DNA of 64,000 nucleotides, taken from assembly GCF_001598215.1 (NCBI RefSeq), contig NZ_BCXJ01000003.1, positions 248,001 through 312,000 on the forward strand. Reading direction: 5' to 3'. The notes beneath the pieces are model-generated. The model did not search any database. It was not told where the DNA came from and worked only from the letters and a program-made list of their open reading frames with translations. The translations under genes were made by a program, and so were the position numbers. This document shows, piece by piece, positions 17,925-28,188 of the stretch (its first letter is position 1; the number at the start of each line of letters is the position of its first letter). Source of the DNA: Shouchella clausii (GTDB taxonomy: Bacteria > Bacillota > Bacilli > Bacillales > Bacillaceae_D).

Positions 17925-17957
17925 AAGAGCCGAAATCGCGTTGCGGTTTCGGCTCTT
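17925..17957 (-). terminator. Terminator of glycerol dehydrogenase gene
   Basis: An 11-bp perfect stem (AAGAGCCGAAA / TTTCGGCTCTT) with an 11-nt loop, followed on the minus strand by six T residues, sits 12 bp after the stop. The remaining gap, 17700-17924, shows no ORF, RNA or repeat that I recognise. Confidence 0.85.
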
Positions 17958-17968
17958 CTACTATTGAT

Positions 17969-19075
17969 TTATCTTCCGAGATAGGCGATGGAATACTGGT
18001 CTGCAGCAACCATGGCATCAACGAGGTCATCGGCTGACGGAACGCTTGCTAAGTTATGGCTGCTTTCGCCTTCTTGCAAAGCCGTTTGTGCGACTTTTAA
18101 TAACTCGTCGCGGCTAATTCCTTCAATATGGAGGTCTTTAAACGTCACTGGCAAACCAAGTTTTGACAGAAATTGAATGTAATGGTTAATCTCAAATTGA
18201 TTGCGGTCTTCCCATGCTAGTTGTGTCAATATGCCAAACGAAACCTTTTCCCCATGGCTTAGATGATGGATATCGCCATCAAGCACAGTAAAACCATTAT
18301 GGACAGCATGCGCCAATGCGAGACCTCCGCTTTCAAACCCGAGGCCGCTTAGCAGTGTATTGGCTTCTATAACTTGTTCAAGGGCATGGGAAACAACTCC
18401 CCGTTTATTCGCTTCATAAGCAAGTAACCCGTAATCAAATAAAACCTGCTCACACTTCTCAGCAATCGCTAACCCAGCAATAGTTGCTTTTCCTCCTGCC
18501 ATTGTAGTGCCCCGTCCTTCAAAGGAAGCTCGAGCCTCGACCCAAGTAGCAAGAGCATCAGCAATGCCTGCTGCTAAAAATTTCGGCGGAGCACTAGCAA
18601 TGACTGTCGAATCGACAAGGATAATATCCGGGTTCTTGCTATAAAAGGAATAGCGTTCAAACACGCCGTCCTCTGAATAGATGACCGACAAAGCGCTTGT
18701 CGGCGCATCGGTTGAAGCCGTTGTCGGAACAATGGCACAGCCGGCATCTTGTAAACGATCACGTACCCCTTTAGCTGTATCCAATGTTTTTCCGCCGCCG
18801 ATTCCAACAATGATATCAGCGCCTTCGTTTTCGGCCTTTTTTACAATCCGCTTAATTTCCGCTTCAGACGATTCACCTTCAAATGTGACTTCCACCACGT
18901 CAAGGCCTGCTTCTTTCAAGCTGTCAGCCACTCGGTTTCCAGCTATCCCCCAGACAAATTCATCGGCCATAAGCAGCGCCTTTTTGCCTAAGTCTTTCAC
19001 GTATTCCCCCGTCTTGTCTAGAACACCTCGGCCTTGAACATACTTGCTTGGACTAATAAAAATTTTCTCATCCAT
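17969..19075 (-). CDS. gldA: Glycerol dehydrogenase
   Basis: This 368-residue iron-containing-type alcohol dehydrogenase oxidises glycerol to dihydroxyacetone with NAD+. Landmarks are [16 protein letters not shown] at the N-terminus, the dinucleotide-binding [12 protein letters not shown] and [17 protein letters not shown]. The metal-binding region has [20 protein letters not shown] and HHLSHGEKV, with its conserved His residues. Length and order match bacterial GldA. It appears monocistronic, with a promoter upstream and a strong terminator downstream. Confidence 0.93.
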   Translation of the reverse strand: MDEKIFISPSKYVQGRGVLDKTGEYVKDLGKKALLMADEFVWGIAGNRVADSLKEAGLDVVEVTFEGESSEAEIKRIVKKAENEGADIIVGIGGGKTLDTAKGVRDRLQDAGCAIVPTTASTDAPTSALSVIYSEDGVFERYSFYSKNPDIILVDSTVIASAPPKFLAAGIADALATWVEARASFEGRGTTMAGGKATIAGLAIAEKCEQVLFDYGLLAYEANKRGVVSHALEQVIEANTLLSGLGFESGGLALAHAVHNGFTVLDGDIHHLSHGEKVSFGILTQLAWEDRNQFEINHYIQFLSKLGLPVTFKDLHIEGISRDELLKVAQTALQEGESSHNLASVPSADDLVDAMVAADQYSIAYLGR

Positions 19076-19106
19076 TCTTCCTATCCCTCCTATCGATCTT
19101 TCTACC

Positions 19107-19136
19107 TATATAATTCCACAGATCGACACGATTCAA
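19107..19136 (-). promoter_or_regulatory. Candidate promoter of gldA
   Basis: On the minus strand TTGAAT (19131-19136) and TATATA (19107-19112) are 18 bp apart, about 32 bp before the ATG. The -35 is a fair match and the -10 a good one. Confidence 0.5.
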
Positions 19137-19300
19137 ACCTTTTCGAGAAAAATATACAAAACTACACCCTACTTTTTCAGCATTCTCGTTTAAGCTATCG
19201 TTCAAGCGCTGTCCCAAAAGGGCTTTTTTCCTATCTTTTGGTGCTTTTTCTATATAGGTTACGGTAGCACAAAGATCAATACAGGCAGAGGTGTATACTC

Positions 19301-19348
19301 GTGCTCGAAACTAACAGAAGACATTATCCTGTTAAAAAAAACGAGCAC
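19301..19348. other. Nested inverted repeats in an otherwise empty 329-bp gap
   Basis: GTGCTCG (19301-19307) pairs with CGAGCAC (19342-19348), and inside it TAACAG (19312-19317) pairs with CTGTTA (19329-19334). The result is a bulged hairpin in the gap between gldA and the DUF624 gene. The right arm is preceded by a run of A residues. It could be a structured RNA end or a decayed repeat; nothing else is recognisable in 19137-19395. Confidence 0.35.
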
Positions 19349-19395
19349 TATTCACGAGGCCAAAAAGAACGTTCGGTTGGTCATTAATAGAAAAA

Positions 19396-19413
19396 AGAGC
19401 TTTTTCAAGCTCT
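19396..19413 (-). terminator. Terminator overlapping the stop codon of the DUF624 gene
   Basis: On the minus strand a 7-bp stem (AGAGCTT / AAGCTCT) with loop GAAA runs straight into TTTTTTC. The loop includes part of the TGA stop. It closes the aldouronate operon. Confidence 0.75.
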
Positions 19414-20115
19414 CGATTGTTCTCCTTCTGGGGAAGTCGCCAAAAAATGGTCTTCAATATCTCCAAGAACCAATCTCATATTTAGTACGATCAAGAAAAC
19501 AATCAAACTTCCTGTAAACAGGACAAAAAAATTAGTGGTAACAGCCGTGATGACTCCAACTATAAATAAGATCAACAAATTTCCTGTCGTTTGTTTCACT
19601 TTCGTAAAACCGTAATAAATCGACAATCTTAGCACATCCCGCACTCTGAATTTGTAGCGCGCATTGATTACTAGAATGTTTAACATTACCATTGTCCACA
19701 TAATCAACAGAACAAATAGGATGATCGACCCAGCTTGGCTTATTTGTGATGACGATTGGCGGAGGTATTGGAAGTCGACTAATAAAATGAAGCAGATGAC
19801 AAGCATAGGCAACCAGATGGAAAACGTATCTTTTAGGTTTTTTTTATAGCCTTCAAAAAAATCCCGTGTAGGTGACAACTCCTTCGTTCTCACCAGCTTC
19901 TCCATTGAATAGCACATCGCCGCAATCGCAGGCCCTGATGGTATCAATGCCAGAAAGTATAAAAGAATATTGGAGAAAGAAGGTTGCAATGTCATAAAGA
20001 AGAATAGAAATAGACTATTGGTTAAGATAAAGTAGACATTTGTCAAAAGAAACCAATAAATATAGTTTGTCACCGTAAATAAGATTCCTTGACCAAATTC
20101 CTTTCTTTCTTCCAT
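19405..20115 (-). CDS. DUF624 (YesL-like) membrane protein
   Basis: This 236-residue protein has about five or six hydrophobic segments (residues 14-50, 55-75, 98-115, 125-150, 175-220). The pattern is of the DUF624/YesL family, with the N-terminal LTNVYFILTNSLFLFFF and the GPAIAAMCYSMEKLVR motif. Members are regularly found beside Lpl/Ytc-type ABC importers for plant-polysaccharide oligosaccharides; their job is not established. Here it is the last gene of such a cluster, 97 bp after the binding protein, and a terminator overlaps its stop. Confidence 0.8.
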   Translation of the reverse strand: MEERKEFGQGILFTVTNYIYWFLLTNVYFILTNSLFLFFFMTLQPSFSNILLYFLALIPSGPAIAAMCYSMEKLVRTKELSPTRDFFEGYKKNLKDTFSIWLPMLVICFILLVDFQYLRQSSSQISQAGSIILFVLLIMWTMVMLNILVINARYKFRVRDVLRLSIYYGFTKVKQTTGNLLILFIVGVITAVTTNFFVLFTGSLIVFLIVLNMRLVLGDIEDHFLATSPEGEQSRA

Positions 20116-20212
20116 GTCCGTTCACCGTCTTTCTTAGTGGTTTTACTTATCTAGTAGCTTGATGGGTATGCAGGCTGCCCTTCAAGTGAGAAGGACAACC
20201 TATCATAATGGA

Positions 20213-21841
20213 TCAGTTATAGGACTGCTTATAGTCTTGGTATGTTTGGTTGGCGAGATCGACATACCTTTGCAATCCTTGGCCTTCCAACTCTGTTACA
20301 AACGTGTCAAATTCACTTAAATCACGCTCCCCTAAAATAAACTTTAATGTATTTTGATCTGTATAATCTTTTAGTGGCGTACTCAATAATGTCGCCTGTT
20401 CTCTATCCTCTGCTGTATAGGGAATGAGTGGTTCTAAAGGGATCGCCGTTTTTGTGTTTGCCATATCCTCTTGGAATTTGATCTCTTCTTCAGTAAACAT
20501 CGAATGGAGCAGCTCCGTTGTCCCTCCGTAAGCAAAAACGCCACCAGAGAAACCATAATCAACACGCAAATCCGTCGTTCCGTCAGGGTTTAATCCATTG
20601 TAATTCACATCGTCTGCTAAATTTCGTACGCCCTCAGTTTTCGTATAGGTCGTGCCTTCAACACCCCATTTTGTAAATTCTTGCCCCTCATCACTGTAAT
20701 AAAGCCAATCAATAAATTGCAACAATGCTTCGAAATTTTCGCTTTCTTTTGCTTTCGACGAAATCATAACGCCATTTTCGAAGCGACTTCCTGCCATTAA
20801 ATGGCCGGCAGGGCCACCAGGCACCGTAATTTTTGCAATTGAATAAGTGCCCTCACCTAGTAATTTGTCCATGCTTGTTCTATATGTCACAACATCTTGG
20901 GCATTTCCATTAATAATAAATGAATTTCCAGAAACAAATTTTTGGGTAGCTTGTTCATCTCCCTGTGTAAAGCTTTCTTTATCTAAAAGGCCTTCTTTCA
21001 CCAATTTATTGAAATACGTCAACAGTTCTTTGTATTCATCTGTCGTTGCGCTATAAACAAATTCATCTTTTGAGTCATCGTATGTTAAGCCATTGCCAAA
21101 ACCCCAGCCTGCCTTCGTACCAAAGCCTGTCGCGGCAATATTAAGGGTGCTATTAAATTCATAGCGGTCAGAAAACGGAGTCACATCAGGATAAATGTCT
21201 TTTAACGTCTTCATTGCCTCATATAAATCATCCCAAGTTGTTGGCAGCGGAATAGTATTTTCCTCAAAAATATCCGTTCGCACAATTAATGTATACTCTG
21301 GCCATACGTTCTCATGTAAGCCTGGAAGGAGATAAAATTTCCCATCACTTTGGCGCAATGTTTCTAATTCATCTTCCATTTCCCATTTCTCAATTTTGTC
21401 TTTGAAATGGGGCATTTTATCCATATAGTCACTTACAGGCAGAATCGCTCCAGAAGAGACAAATGAGGCCTCCTCTCCCGGGTACGTTTTTGGAATAATG
21501 AGTGGTGATTCCCCAGAACTAATTAACAAGTTTCGTTTTTGTGCGTAATCGCTCATTGGGATAATCGTCGGATTTAGCGTCACATTTGTGAGTTCTTCGA
21601 TCTTCTCCCACAACAACCAATCCTCTTTATAAGGATAATTTGGGTGATCGCTGTACATCATTGAAAACTCAAGCGCTTCTTCGGCTTTAAATGTGTCGCC
21701 AACATTATACGATTCCATCGCCCCTTTGGAATTCATTTCTTCTTCGCCGTCAGAGTCTGTGCTGGAACAGCCGGCAATCACTAGTAAAAATAAAGCTGTT
21801 AGACAAAAAGCAGTCCATTTCTTTTTTAGACACTCTTTCAT
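20213..21841 (-). CDS. Extracellular solute-binding lipoprotein (LplA/YtcQ-like) of an oligosaccharide ABC importer
   Basis: This 542-residue lipoprotein has a signal peptide, with a Lys-rich start, a hydrophobic core and lipobox IAGC at about residue 25. The mature domain shows the family-1 binding-protein pattern, for example TTWDDLYEAMKTLKDIYPDVTPF and IDWLYYSDEGQEFTKWGVEG. This LplA/YtcQ subgroup pairs with LplB/LplC permeases and lacks a dedicated ATPase, sharing a general MsmX-type ATPase. No ATPase is present in this cluster, which agrees. Neighbouring GH67 and GH43 genes point to aldouronates or xylo-oligosaccharides as ligand. Confidence 0.85.
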   Translation of the reverse strand: MKECLKKKWTAFCLTALFLLVIAGCSSTDSDGEEEMNSKGAMESYNVGDTFKAEEALEFSMMYSDHPNYPYKEDWLLWEKIEELTNVTLNPTIIPMSDYAQKRNLLISSGESPLIIPKTYPGEEASFVSSGAILPVSDYMDKMPHFKDKIEKWEMEDELETLRQSDGKFYLLPGLHENVWPEYTLIVRTDIFEENTIPLPTTWDDLYEAMKTLKDIYPDVTPFSDRYEFNSTLNIAATGFGTKAGWGFGNGLTYDDSKDEFVYSATTDEYKELLTYFNKLVKEGLLDKESFTQGDEQATQKFVSGNSFIINGNAQDVVTYRTSMDKLLGEGTYSIAKITVPGGPAGHLMAGSRFENGVMISSKAKESENFEALLQFIDWLYYSDEGQEFTKWGVEGTTYTKTEGVRNLADDVNYNGLNPDGTTDLRVDYGFSGGVFAYGGTTELLHSMFTEEEIKFQEDMANTKTAIPLEPLIPYTAEDREQATLLSTPLKDYTDQNTLKFILGERDLSEFDTFVTELEGQGLQRYVDLANQTYQDYKQSYN

Positions 21842-21946
21842 TTCTTTTCCCTCCCTTTTTATTCGAAAGCAATAAGCTTCTTCCTAACTTGATCGGTTAA
21901 TGACTGTTAATAGATAGTAACCTTTCATTGCTCATTAGCTCTGGAT

Positions 21947-22816
21947 TTACTTCACAGACCCTAGCATTACACCTGAGACAAAGTATTTCTGTACAAACGG
22001 GTATACGGTTAAAATCGGTAATATCGTAAGGACCATCGTAACTGATTTGATATTGGCGGAAATCTGTATTAAGTTATCTGCTGATGTTGCGCCCGTTGCC
22101 GCACTACCAGTAGCCCCAGCAATCATATTTCGCAAGTAGATCGTAACGGGGAACAAGTCCTTTTGATCAAGATACAAAAAGGCTGGAAACCATGAATTCC
22201 AGTGTCCAACTGCATAAAAGAGAACCATTGTTGCCATCACTGCTTTACTAAGTGGTAAGATGATTTTGAGAAGAATTCCATACGTATTCATCCCATCCAT
22301 TGCGGCTGCTTCTTCTAGCTCATCAGGCATATTTTCAAAAAACGATTTCATAATTAGCATGTTATAAATACTAATCGCTCCGGGGATAACAATCGCCCAA
22401 ATGGTATTATGAAACCCTAAGTTATTGATTAGTAGATAGTTCGGGATTAAACCTCCATTAAAAAACATCGTGAATACAGCAAATAATGTTAAAAACCTGC
22501 GACCAACCAACCGTCTTTTTGACAATGCATAGGCAAAGATCGTTGTAAAAAACATGGAGATGGCTGTTCCCACGACTGTGTAAACAACGGTATTTTTGTA
22601 GTTAATCCAAAACATCCTATCTTCAATCACTGTCTTATACGTTTCAATATTAAAGCCTTTTGGAATTAAATTAACCTCTCCCGCGCTAATATAAGCTTCA
22701 CTACTAAAAGATTGTGCAACCACATTTAAAAAAGGGTAAAGTGTACAAAAGACAACGACTAGCAAAATAAACACATTGAATATTTTAAAAATCTTGTATT
22801 GGATGGATTCCTGCAT
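21947..22816 (-). CDS. ABC sugar permease (LplC/YtcP-like)
   Basis: This 289-residue membrane protein begins IQYKIFKIFNVFILLVVVFCTLYPFLNVVAQSFS, typical of LplC/YtcP. It has six hydrophobic segments and the EAA-loop DELEEAAAMDGMNTYGILLKIILP. It forms the importer with the LplB-type permease, whose stop is 13 bp upstream. GGAGGAG lies just before the ATG. Confidence 0.9.
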   Translation of the reverse strand: MQESIQYKIFKIFNVFILLVVVFCTLYPFLNVVAQSFSSEAYISAGEVNLIPKGFNIETYKTVIEDRMFWINYKNTVVYTVVGTAISMFFTTIFAYALSKRRLVGRRFLTLFAVFTMFFNGGLIPNYLLINNLGFHNTIWAIVIPGAISIYNMLIMKSFFENMPDELEEAAAMDGMNTYGILLKIILPLSKAVMATMVLFYAVGHWNSWFPAFLYLDQKDLFPVTIYLRNMIAGATGSAATGATSADNLIQISANIKSVTMVLTILPILTVYPFVQKYFVSGVMLGSVK

Positions 22817-22829
22817 ATACTCCTCCTCC

Positions 22830-23792
22830 CTACCACAAGCTTCTTTCCGTTAACTTTCTAGAAATTCCGTTCGCTGTTAAAATCAGTACTAAGCCTATGA
22901 TAGATTCAAATAAGCCAATCGCTGTCGCATAACTAAAGTTGCTCGATTCCAGCCCTACCCGATATAAGTAAGTTGAAATGACATCTGACGTTTCATAGGT
23001 TAATGGGTTGTATATAAGTAAAATTTTCTCAAAACCGACAGCCAAAAAACTGCCAATATTTAGAATTAACAATGTAATGATTGTTGGAAGAATTCCTGGG
23101 ATGGTAATGTGCAGCGTTTGCTTCCAACGATTGGCTCCGTCGATTTTTGCAGCCTCATAGAGAGAGTCATCGATCGTTGTTAATGCAGCCAAGTATAAAA
23201 TCGCTCCCCAGCCCATCCCTTGCCAGATGTCAGAGGTAATATAAATGGTCCGAAACCATTCAGCCTGCTGAATAAAGTTAATTTTTTCTCCAGTAAAGAA
23301 CTCAACGATCACGTTAATCGAACCGTTAAGAGCTGTTAATTGCAAAATCATGCCTGCTACAATAACGATCGATAAGAAGTGAGGCAAATAAGAAGCTGTT
23401 TGAACAAATTTTTTGAATCTTTTAGCCTTAATTTCATTTAATAACAACGCAAAAATAATCGGCATTGGAAAGCAAATCAATAATGTAAGCCCGCCAAGCA
23501 TGAGCGTATTCGTAAAGACCTTCCAAAAGGTAGGATCATTAATAAACATCTTGAAATAGTGAAAGCCTACCCATTCTTCCCCAAATAAATGGCCTCCAGG
23601 GACAAAGCGCCTAAATGCAATGACATTTCCAATCATCGGACCATATTTAAAAATAACTAAGTAAATAAGTGGTAAAAGCAGTAAGGAATAAAGTTGCCAA
23701 TCTTTCCGAATAACGGTTCTTAATCGCGTCAGCGTACTCATTTTTGCCCCTGTCAAGACATGCGCATTTCTAGCTTTGTCAATCCCTGCCAT
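22830..23792 (-). CDS. ABC sugar permease (LplB/YteP-like)
   Basis: This 320-residue membrane protein has a basic N-terminal arm, six hydrophobic segments and the EAA-loop DDSLYEAAKIDGANRWKQTLHITIPG. It resembles LplB/YteP permeases, which pair with an LplC partner and an MsmX-type ATPase encoded elsewhere. The start at 23792 is supported by GGGGAGGG four bases upstream. It lies 169 bp downstream of the GH67 gene in the same orientation. Confidence 0.9.
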   Translation of the reverse strand: MAGIDKARNAHVLTGAKMSTLTRLRTVIRKDWQLYSLLLLPLIYLVIFKYGPMIGNVIAFRRFVPGGHLFGEEWVGFHYFKMFINDPTFWKVFTNTLMLGGLTLLICFPMPIIFALLLNEIKAKRFKKFVQTASYLPHFLSIVIVAGMILQLTALNGSINVIVEFFTGEKINFIQQAEWFRTIYITSDIWQGMGWGAILYLAALTTIDDSLYEAAKIDGANRWKQTLHITIPGILPTIITLLILNIGSFLAVGFEKILLIYNPLTYETSDVISTYLYRVGLESSNFSYATAIGLFESIIGLVLILTANGISRKLTERSLW

Positions 23793-23961
23793 GTAACCCT
23801 CCCCTAACTTTGATGAACGAGCTTTCCTACACTACTTATTTGGAAGACTGTGGGCACAGGTGCTTACGGTCCCCCTCCACCAAGAAAAGAACCGCTGTCA
23901 CCTGATGAAAAGTGATTTTCATTAATGGAAAGTGCCTTTAACAGCACGGCTTTTGTGATTT

Positions 23962-25974
23962 TTACCAATAAATTTTTCTGCCCTGCTCGTCGTTTATCCC
24001 CGACATCCGGTAGTAATACGTATTTACTTGGTCGCGCCATTCGCGGGCATTCGCTAACTGAGCTTCAAGCCTTTCTTTTACATGCTTGTAAAGACTGTCA
24101 GGCACTGCTTCCTTTTGTCCCTCCCATGCTTCAAGAAACGCTTCAACCTCCTCTACACCTTCAAAATGGGCGTCATAAATATGTTGGATCACAGTCTTTC
24201 CACTTTTTAACATATGGATATAAGGGACATGGTGAAAAAACAACAACAATTCGTCTGGGCACGTCGCTACATTTCCATACAATTCGGCCACAGGTTGTTT
24301 GTATTGGCTAACGTAGTTGCTCCCGGTTTTGGTACGGTCAACCCCTAAGCCGTTTCGGTCAGAGAAATGGTACGTCCCCCATGGCGAGTATTCATACCCA
24401 TTTACATTTGGCCCATAATGATGGCCTGTGTTGACCATCCAACCGACACCAAGAGGGGCTGTATAAGCTTCATAAACGTGCCATGACCGCTTTAAAATCG
24501 AACAAATTGTTTGCCGCACCTCAGCTGACAAGTGCCCATACGTCCGCTTTGCCCATTCTTCGGCAAGCTTTCTTGGGCACTGCTTTGGATTCCAGGCGAG
24601 TTGGCCATAACCGTATAAATTGGCTTGAGCAAATGCATGCCCCGTCCAGTTTTTATTGTTTCCTATGTTTGTAACGGCTGTTACGCCTTTCCCCTTTCCG
24701 TGCTGTTGGCGGCTAGAAAGAAGATCGGCTATGTTTGTGCCCTCTCCATTTGCATGTGTGTCGAATGCCAATATTTCTTGCCATTGCATCGGCAAGTAAC
24801 AAACATCGATTTGCTGCCCGGTATACTCCTGGGTCATTTGCAGTTCCATGACGTAGTTCGTTTGCGTTAATGCTCCAAATAGGGGCGAAACAGGTTCCCG
24901 CACTTGAAAATCCATTGGGCCGTTTTTAATTTGCAGAATGACATTGTCTGCAAACGCCCCATCCAAAGGGGCAAAATGCTCATAGGCCGCCTTAGCCCTA
25001 TCGGTCGAACGGTCGCGCCAATCTTGCAAGCAATCATAGACAAAGCAACGCCAAAACACGATGCCACCATATGGCTTTAACGCATCAGCAAGCATATTAG
25101 CGCCTTGTGCATGCGTTCTGCCATATGTAAATGGTCCTGGTCGATGTTCGGAATCGGCTTTTATCACAAAACCGCCAAATGTAGGAATGTACTTGTATAC
25201 TTCTTCGACTTGCGTTTTCCACCAATGAACAACGCGCTTATCAAGGGGATCTGCTGTTTGCAAATGCCCCAGTGTCATCGGACTGGCAAAGTTTGCACTT
25301 AAAAAAAGCGTAATGTGGTAAGCATCAAATAGGTTTGCTACTTTTGCCAATTGTGGCAGCCACTTTTCTGTAATGAGTTCTGTTTCTTTTGCGTGGACAT
25401 TTACATTGTTAATAGTCAAAGCATTGATGCCTATGGAAGAGAGCATTTCCGCATATTGGACGATTTCTTCGTCTGACGCTGCCCAGGTATTGTCCTCAAA
25501 AAAAAGCGATTTTCCTGCATACCCTCTTTCAACGGAACCATCCAAATTATCCCAATGGTTAATCATCCGCACTTCCATCGCAGGCTGCTCTTCCGCTTCC
25601 ATCGCTAGCAACGGACACCCTTGTTGGCTTTTCTTTAGAAACTCGTAAAAGCCATATAGCACGCCGAATTCTGTATCAGCTGCAATGATTAGTTGACCGC
25701 CGTCAACGAATAAACGATACCCTTCTTGATGGCCAACCCGTTCGCTACGGCCCAAAGCGGCAAACGTTCCTACGATTACATTTGCAAACTCGGCATCTAC
25801 TGTTTCCACATGGGCAAATATCCGCGGCAAATACGTCTGCGCCAACTTTTTAATCGTGTTCAATCTAGAACTCTTCCCTACTACAGAAATGCACACTTTT
25901 TCAGTTCGGTGCCCTTGCCCTTCTTCAGGAAGCCAGCAAGTATCTCTTGCTCTTGTTTTCTCTTGAATAGGCAT
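23962..25974 (-). CDS. aguA: Alpha-glucuronidase, GH67
   Basis: This 670-residue protein with no signal peptide is an intracellular enzyme that removes (4-O-methyl)glucuronic acid from the non-reducing end of aldouronates made from glucuronoxylan. GH67 landmarks are the N-terminal non-catalytic domain, GINALTINNVN, GGFVIKADSEHRPGPFTYGR, FADNVILQIKNGPMDFQVRE, TNYVMELQMTQEYTGQQ and the C-terminal HHYGPNVNGYEYSPWGTYH. The start was placed at MPIQEKT (25974) because GGGAG lies 7 nt upstream and because it gives the usual family length. It sits between GH43 and the importer genes, an arrangement known from aldouronate-utilising Bacillaceae and Paenibacillus. Confidence 0.92.
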   Translation of the reverse strand: MPIQEKTRARDTCWLPEEGQGHRTEKVCISVVGKSSRLNTIKKLAQTYLPRIFAHVETVDAEFANVIVGTFAALGRSERVGHQEGYRLFVDGGQLIIAADTEFGVLYGFYEFLKKSQQGCPLLAMEAEEQPAMEVRMINHWDNLDGSVERGYAGKSLFFEDNTWAASDEEIVQYAEMLSSIGINALTINNVNVHAKETELITEKWLPQLAKVANLFDAYHITLFLSANFASPMTLGHLQTADPLDKRVVHWWKTQVEEVYKYIPTFGGFVIKADSEHRPGPFTYGRTHAQGANMLADALKPYGGIVFWRCFVYDCLQDWRDRSTDRAKAAYEHFAPLDGAFADNVILQIKNGPMDFQVREPVSPLFGALTQTNYVMELQMTQEYTGQQIDVCYLPMQWQEILAFDTHANGEGTNIADLLSSRQQHGKGKGVTAVTNIGNNKNWTGHAFAQANLYGYGQLAWNPKQCPRKLAEEWAKRTYGHLSAEVRQTICSILKRSWHVYEAYTAPLGVGWMVNTGHHYGPNVNGYEYSPWGTYHFSDRNGLGVDRTKTGSNYVSQYKQPVAELYGNVATCPDELLLFFHHVPYIHMLKSGKTVIQHIYDAHFEGVEEVEAFLEAWEGQKEAVPDSLYKHVKERLEAQLANAREWRDQVNTYYYRMSGINDEQGRKIYW

Positions 25975-26255
25975 ACTGCCACTCCCTTTTCTTTTTATTC
26001 CAGGTGCTACAACTGCAACAATAGCCGGATCGCCTACTTGCATGACAATGATCGTCCTTATTTACACAATGCTTTAAAGTGCCTTAATAGGCGCCGGCGC
26101 TCGTTCATCTCAAATGGCGTGTTGCATAAAGGCAGGCATTACGGGCCGATTTGAATCTAAACGAAAAAGGCGATCGATTGTACAAACTTTCTTATCCCTT
26201 TCGATATAAAATGGCTTTAACTTTGCCAAGCACTCGTATGTCGTCGCCTAGTCAG

Positions 26256-27923
26256 TCACCCACGAACCACACTTTTTCCATCGCTTGTGCCTCCTTCTGC
26301 TTGAACGAGACCGTTGCTCTCTAACTCGTGATAAGAAAACGAGTGAAAATCAGCATGTTTGCGTACACCTGATGTGTCTTGGCAATGCATGCCAACAAAA
26401 GCCCCTGTAAAAAATCCGCCATGGGCGATATAGTCGTCGGAAAGTTTATAGGTGTCAAAAACAATGCCACTATCCTGAAAATGGCTGCCATCAAAAGAAT
26501 AGGCAAACAAGAATGTATCGTAACGGACGCTCACCTTGAGATGTACAGAGGCCGCCTGTTCTGGCACAACGATTTCGCTGCCTTGCAATGGCTGTGAGAC
26601 ATGAAAATGGTCGCATTGGACAAGATCTAAAATCCGTCCTTTCCGTTCATGCCAAGTTACTTGGAACGAAACCCAATTTTCAGTATCGTAATAGCAAATT
26701 AACCCGGCTGCTTGTTGAAAGGTTTCTGGGTAAAATGACACTTCCGTCGCAGCGTCAAAGTAAAAATTTTGCCAGCGGCGGGCGACAAGTGCTTGTGTAT
26801 GTTTGGAGTGGAGCGACTCCCGCCCAAACAAGCGCAGGATGCCCGCTTCATGGTCAAGCACACCAATTTCCTGGTTAAATGGAATCCGCAATGTTTGGTA
26901 GTGATGGTTCAAAACAGGGTGATCGAATTGATCGCACTTGGGATAGTCTTGTGGCCATTGAACTTCTGGCAATTTTGGCCCAGCCACTTCTACTGAGGGC
27001 AAAGGGCCATTGACAACATAAGGCCAGTCATCCTTCCACTCCATTTTTTGGATCGCCGTTTCACGGCCAAGTGGGCAAAAACCTCGCTCTTCTAAGAGCT
27101 TCTTCCCTTGCCTTCTAATGGGCCGCCCTAATAAGTGGGCCATATACCAGTCGCCATGTTGCGTTTCTACAAGAGAGGCATGGCCAGCTTTTTGTAACGG
27201 ATGGCGCGGATGTGCCCAGCTCGACAATATCGGGTTTTGTGGATGAACTTCGTAAGGACCGTGTATGTCTTTCGCGCGGGCAATCGTGGCCGCATGCTCA
27301 TATTTCGTTCCTCCTTCTGCTGTCAGCAAATAATAATAGCCGTTCGCTTGGTAAAGGTGTGGTGCTTCTGTTAAGCCTAATTCCGTGCCCTTAAAAATGA
27401 GTTGCGGTTTACCAACCAACCGTTTTTCCAATACACTGTATTCCTGTATGCAAATTCCATAAAAACGATGATTGTACACGCGTTGGTCCCACACCATATT
27501 CAGCACATACTTACGCCCGTCTTCATCATGAAATAAGGAAGGATCAAAGCCAGAGCTGTTCAAGTAAATGGGCTCGCTCCACTCTCCATCAATCGTTTCA
27601 CATGTCACAAGATAGTTATGGCCGTCTTTCCACGTATTGCCTTCTACTACTTTTACATCAGAGTAAACAAGCCAAAATTGCCCATCACAGTAGCTCAAGC
27701 ATGGGGCCCACACACCCCCGGAATCGGGGTTGCCAATCATGTTTAACTGGCTGACGCGATTAAGGGGCCTACTAATGAGGCGCCAGTTGACTAAATCGCG
27801 CGAATGGTGGATTTGTACACCAGGGAACCATTCAAATGTAGAAACTGCCATATAGTAATCATCGCCAACACGGCAAATACTCGGGTCTGGATTAAAGCCT
27901 TTTAAAACAGGGTTTCGTATCAT
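26256..27923 (-). CDS. GH43 beta-xylosidase
   Basis: This 555-residue protein with no signal peptide is an intracellular beta-xylosidase of GH43. The five-blade propeller begins [21 protein letters not shown], with the conserved catalytic-base Asp. [14 protein letters not shown] holds the likely catalytic acid Glu, and [21 protein letters not shown] is also conserved. A C-terminal beta-sandwich (about 330-530) is typical of the xylosidase subgroup. It trims xylo-oligosaccharides to xylose, feeding xylA and xylB at the start of the window. AAGGAG precedes the ATG by 7 nt. An exact cre match lies 23 bp upstream of the start, so CcpA repression is likely. Some GH43 members also have arabinofuranosidase activity. 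Confidence 0.9.
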   Translation of the reverse strand: MIRNPVLKGFNPDPSICRVGDDYYMAVSTFEWFPGVQIHHSRDLVNWRLISRPLNRVSQLNMIGNPDSGGVWAPCLSYCDGQFWLVYSDVKVVEGNTWKDGHNYLVTCETIDGEWSEPIYLNSSGFDPSLFHDEDGRKYVLNMVWDQRVYNHRFYGICIQEYSVLEKRLVGKPQLIFKGTELGLTEAPHLYQANGYYYLLTAEGGTKYEHAATIARAKDIHGPYEVHPQNPILSSWAHPRHPLQKAGHASLVETQHGDWYMAHLLGRPIRRQGKKLLEERGFCPLGRETAIQKMEWKDDWPYVVNGPLPSVEVAGPKLPEVQWPQDYPKCDQFDHPVLNHHYQTLRIPFNQEIGVLDHEAGILRLFGRESLHSKHTQALVARRWQNFYFDAATEVSFYPETFQQAAGLICYYDTENWVSFQVTWHERKGRILDLVQCDHFHVSQPLQGSEIVVPEQAASVHLKVSVRYDTFLFAYSFDGSHFQDSGIVFDTYKLSDDYIAHGGFFTGAFVGMHCQDTSGVRKHADFHSFSYHELESNGLVQAEGGTSDGKSVVRG

Positions 27924-27945
27924 CCGTCCGCTCCTTATCCATATT

Positions 27946-27959
27946 TGTTACCGCTTTCA
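27946..27959 (+). promoter_or_regulatory. cre box (CcpA site) upstream of GH43/aguA operon
   Basis: TGTTACCGCTTTCA satisfies every defined position of TGWNANCGNTNWCA; read on the minus strand it is TGAAAGCGGTAACA. It directly follows a minus-strand TAAAAT that may be the -10 box. The site lies 23 bp upstream of the GH43 start. Confidence 0.7.
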
Positions 27960-28138
27960 TTTTATCAATCAAAAAGAGCGAAAAACATGTACGTTCCTGC
28001 GCATTATTTACCCATACCTGCACAAAAAGGCGGCAAACATCAGCCTGATAGATACCTGATCTCAGAGGAAATTTCGAATTGAAACGGGGTTTACTAGCCA
28101 GAAAGCGAGGCAATGGTGGCGCTCTCCGCCTACGATTA

Positions 28139-28166
28139 AGAGCAGGCATTGTTGTATGCCTGCTCT
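28139..28166 (-). terminator. Hairpin after the AraC-type gene
   Basis: An 11-bp perfect stem (AGAGCAGGCAT / ATGCCTGCTCT) with a 6-nt loop lies 22 bp beyond the stop of the AraC-type gene. The downstream bases on the minus strand are TTAATCG, a poor T-tract, so read-through into GH43 is possible. Confidence 0.5.
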
Positions 28167-28188
28167 GATGGTAATCTTGTAACCATCT

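Noticed and set aside
25726-26154. 142-residue plus-strand frame partly in the gap upstream of the GH67 gene
   Set aside because: Mostly antisense to the GH67 gene. The non-overlapping part is short, Cys/His/Arg-rich and has no RBS.
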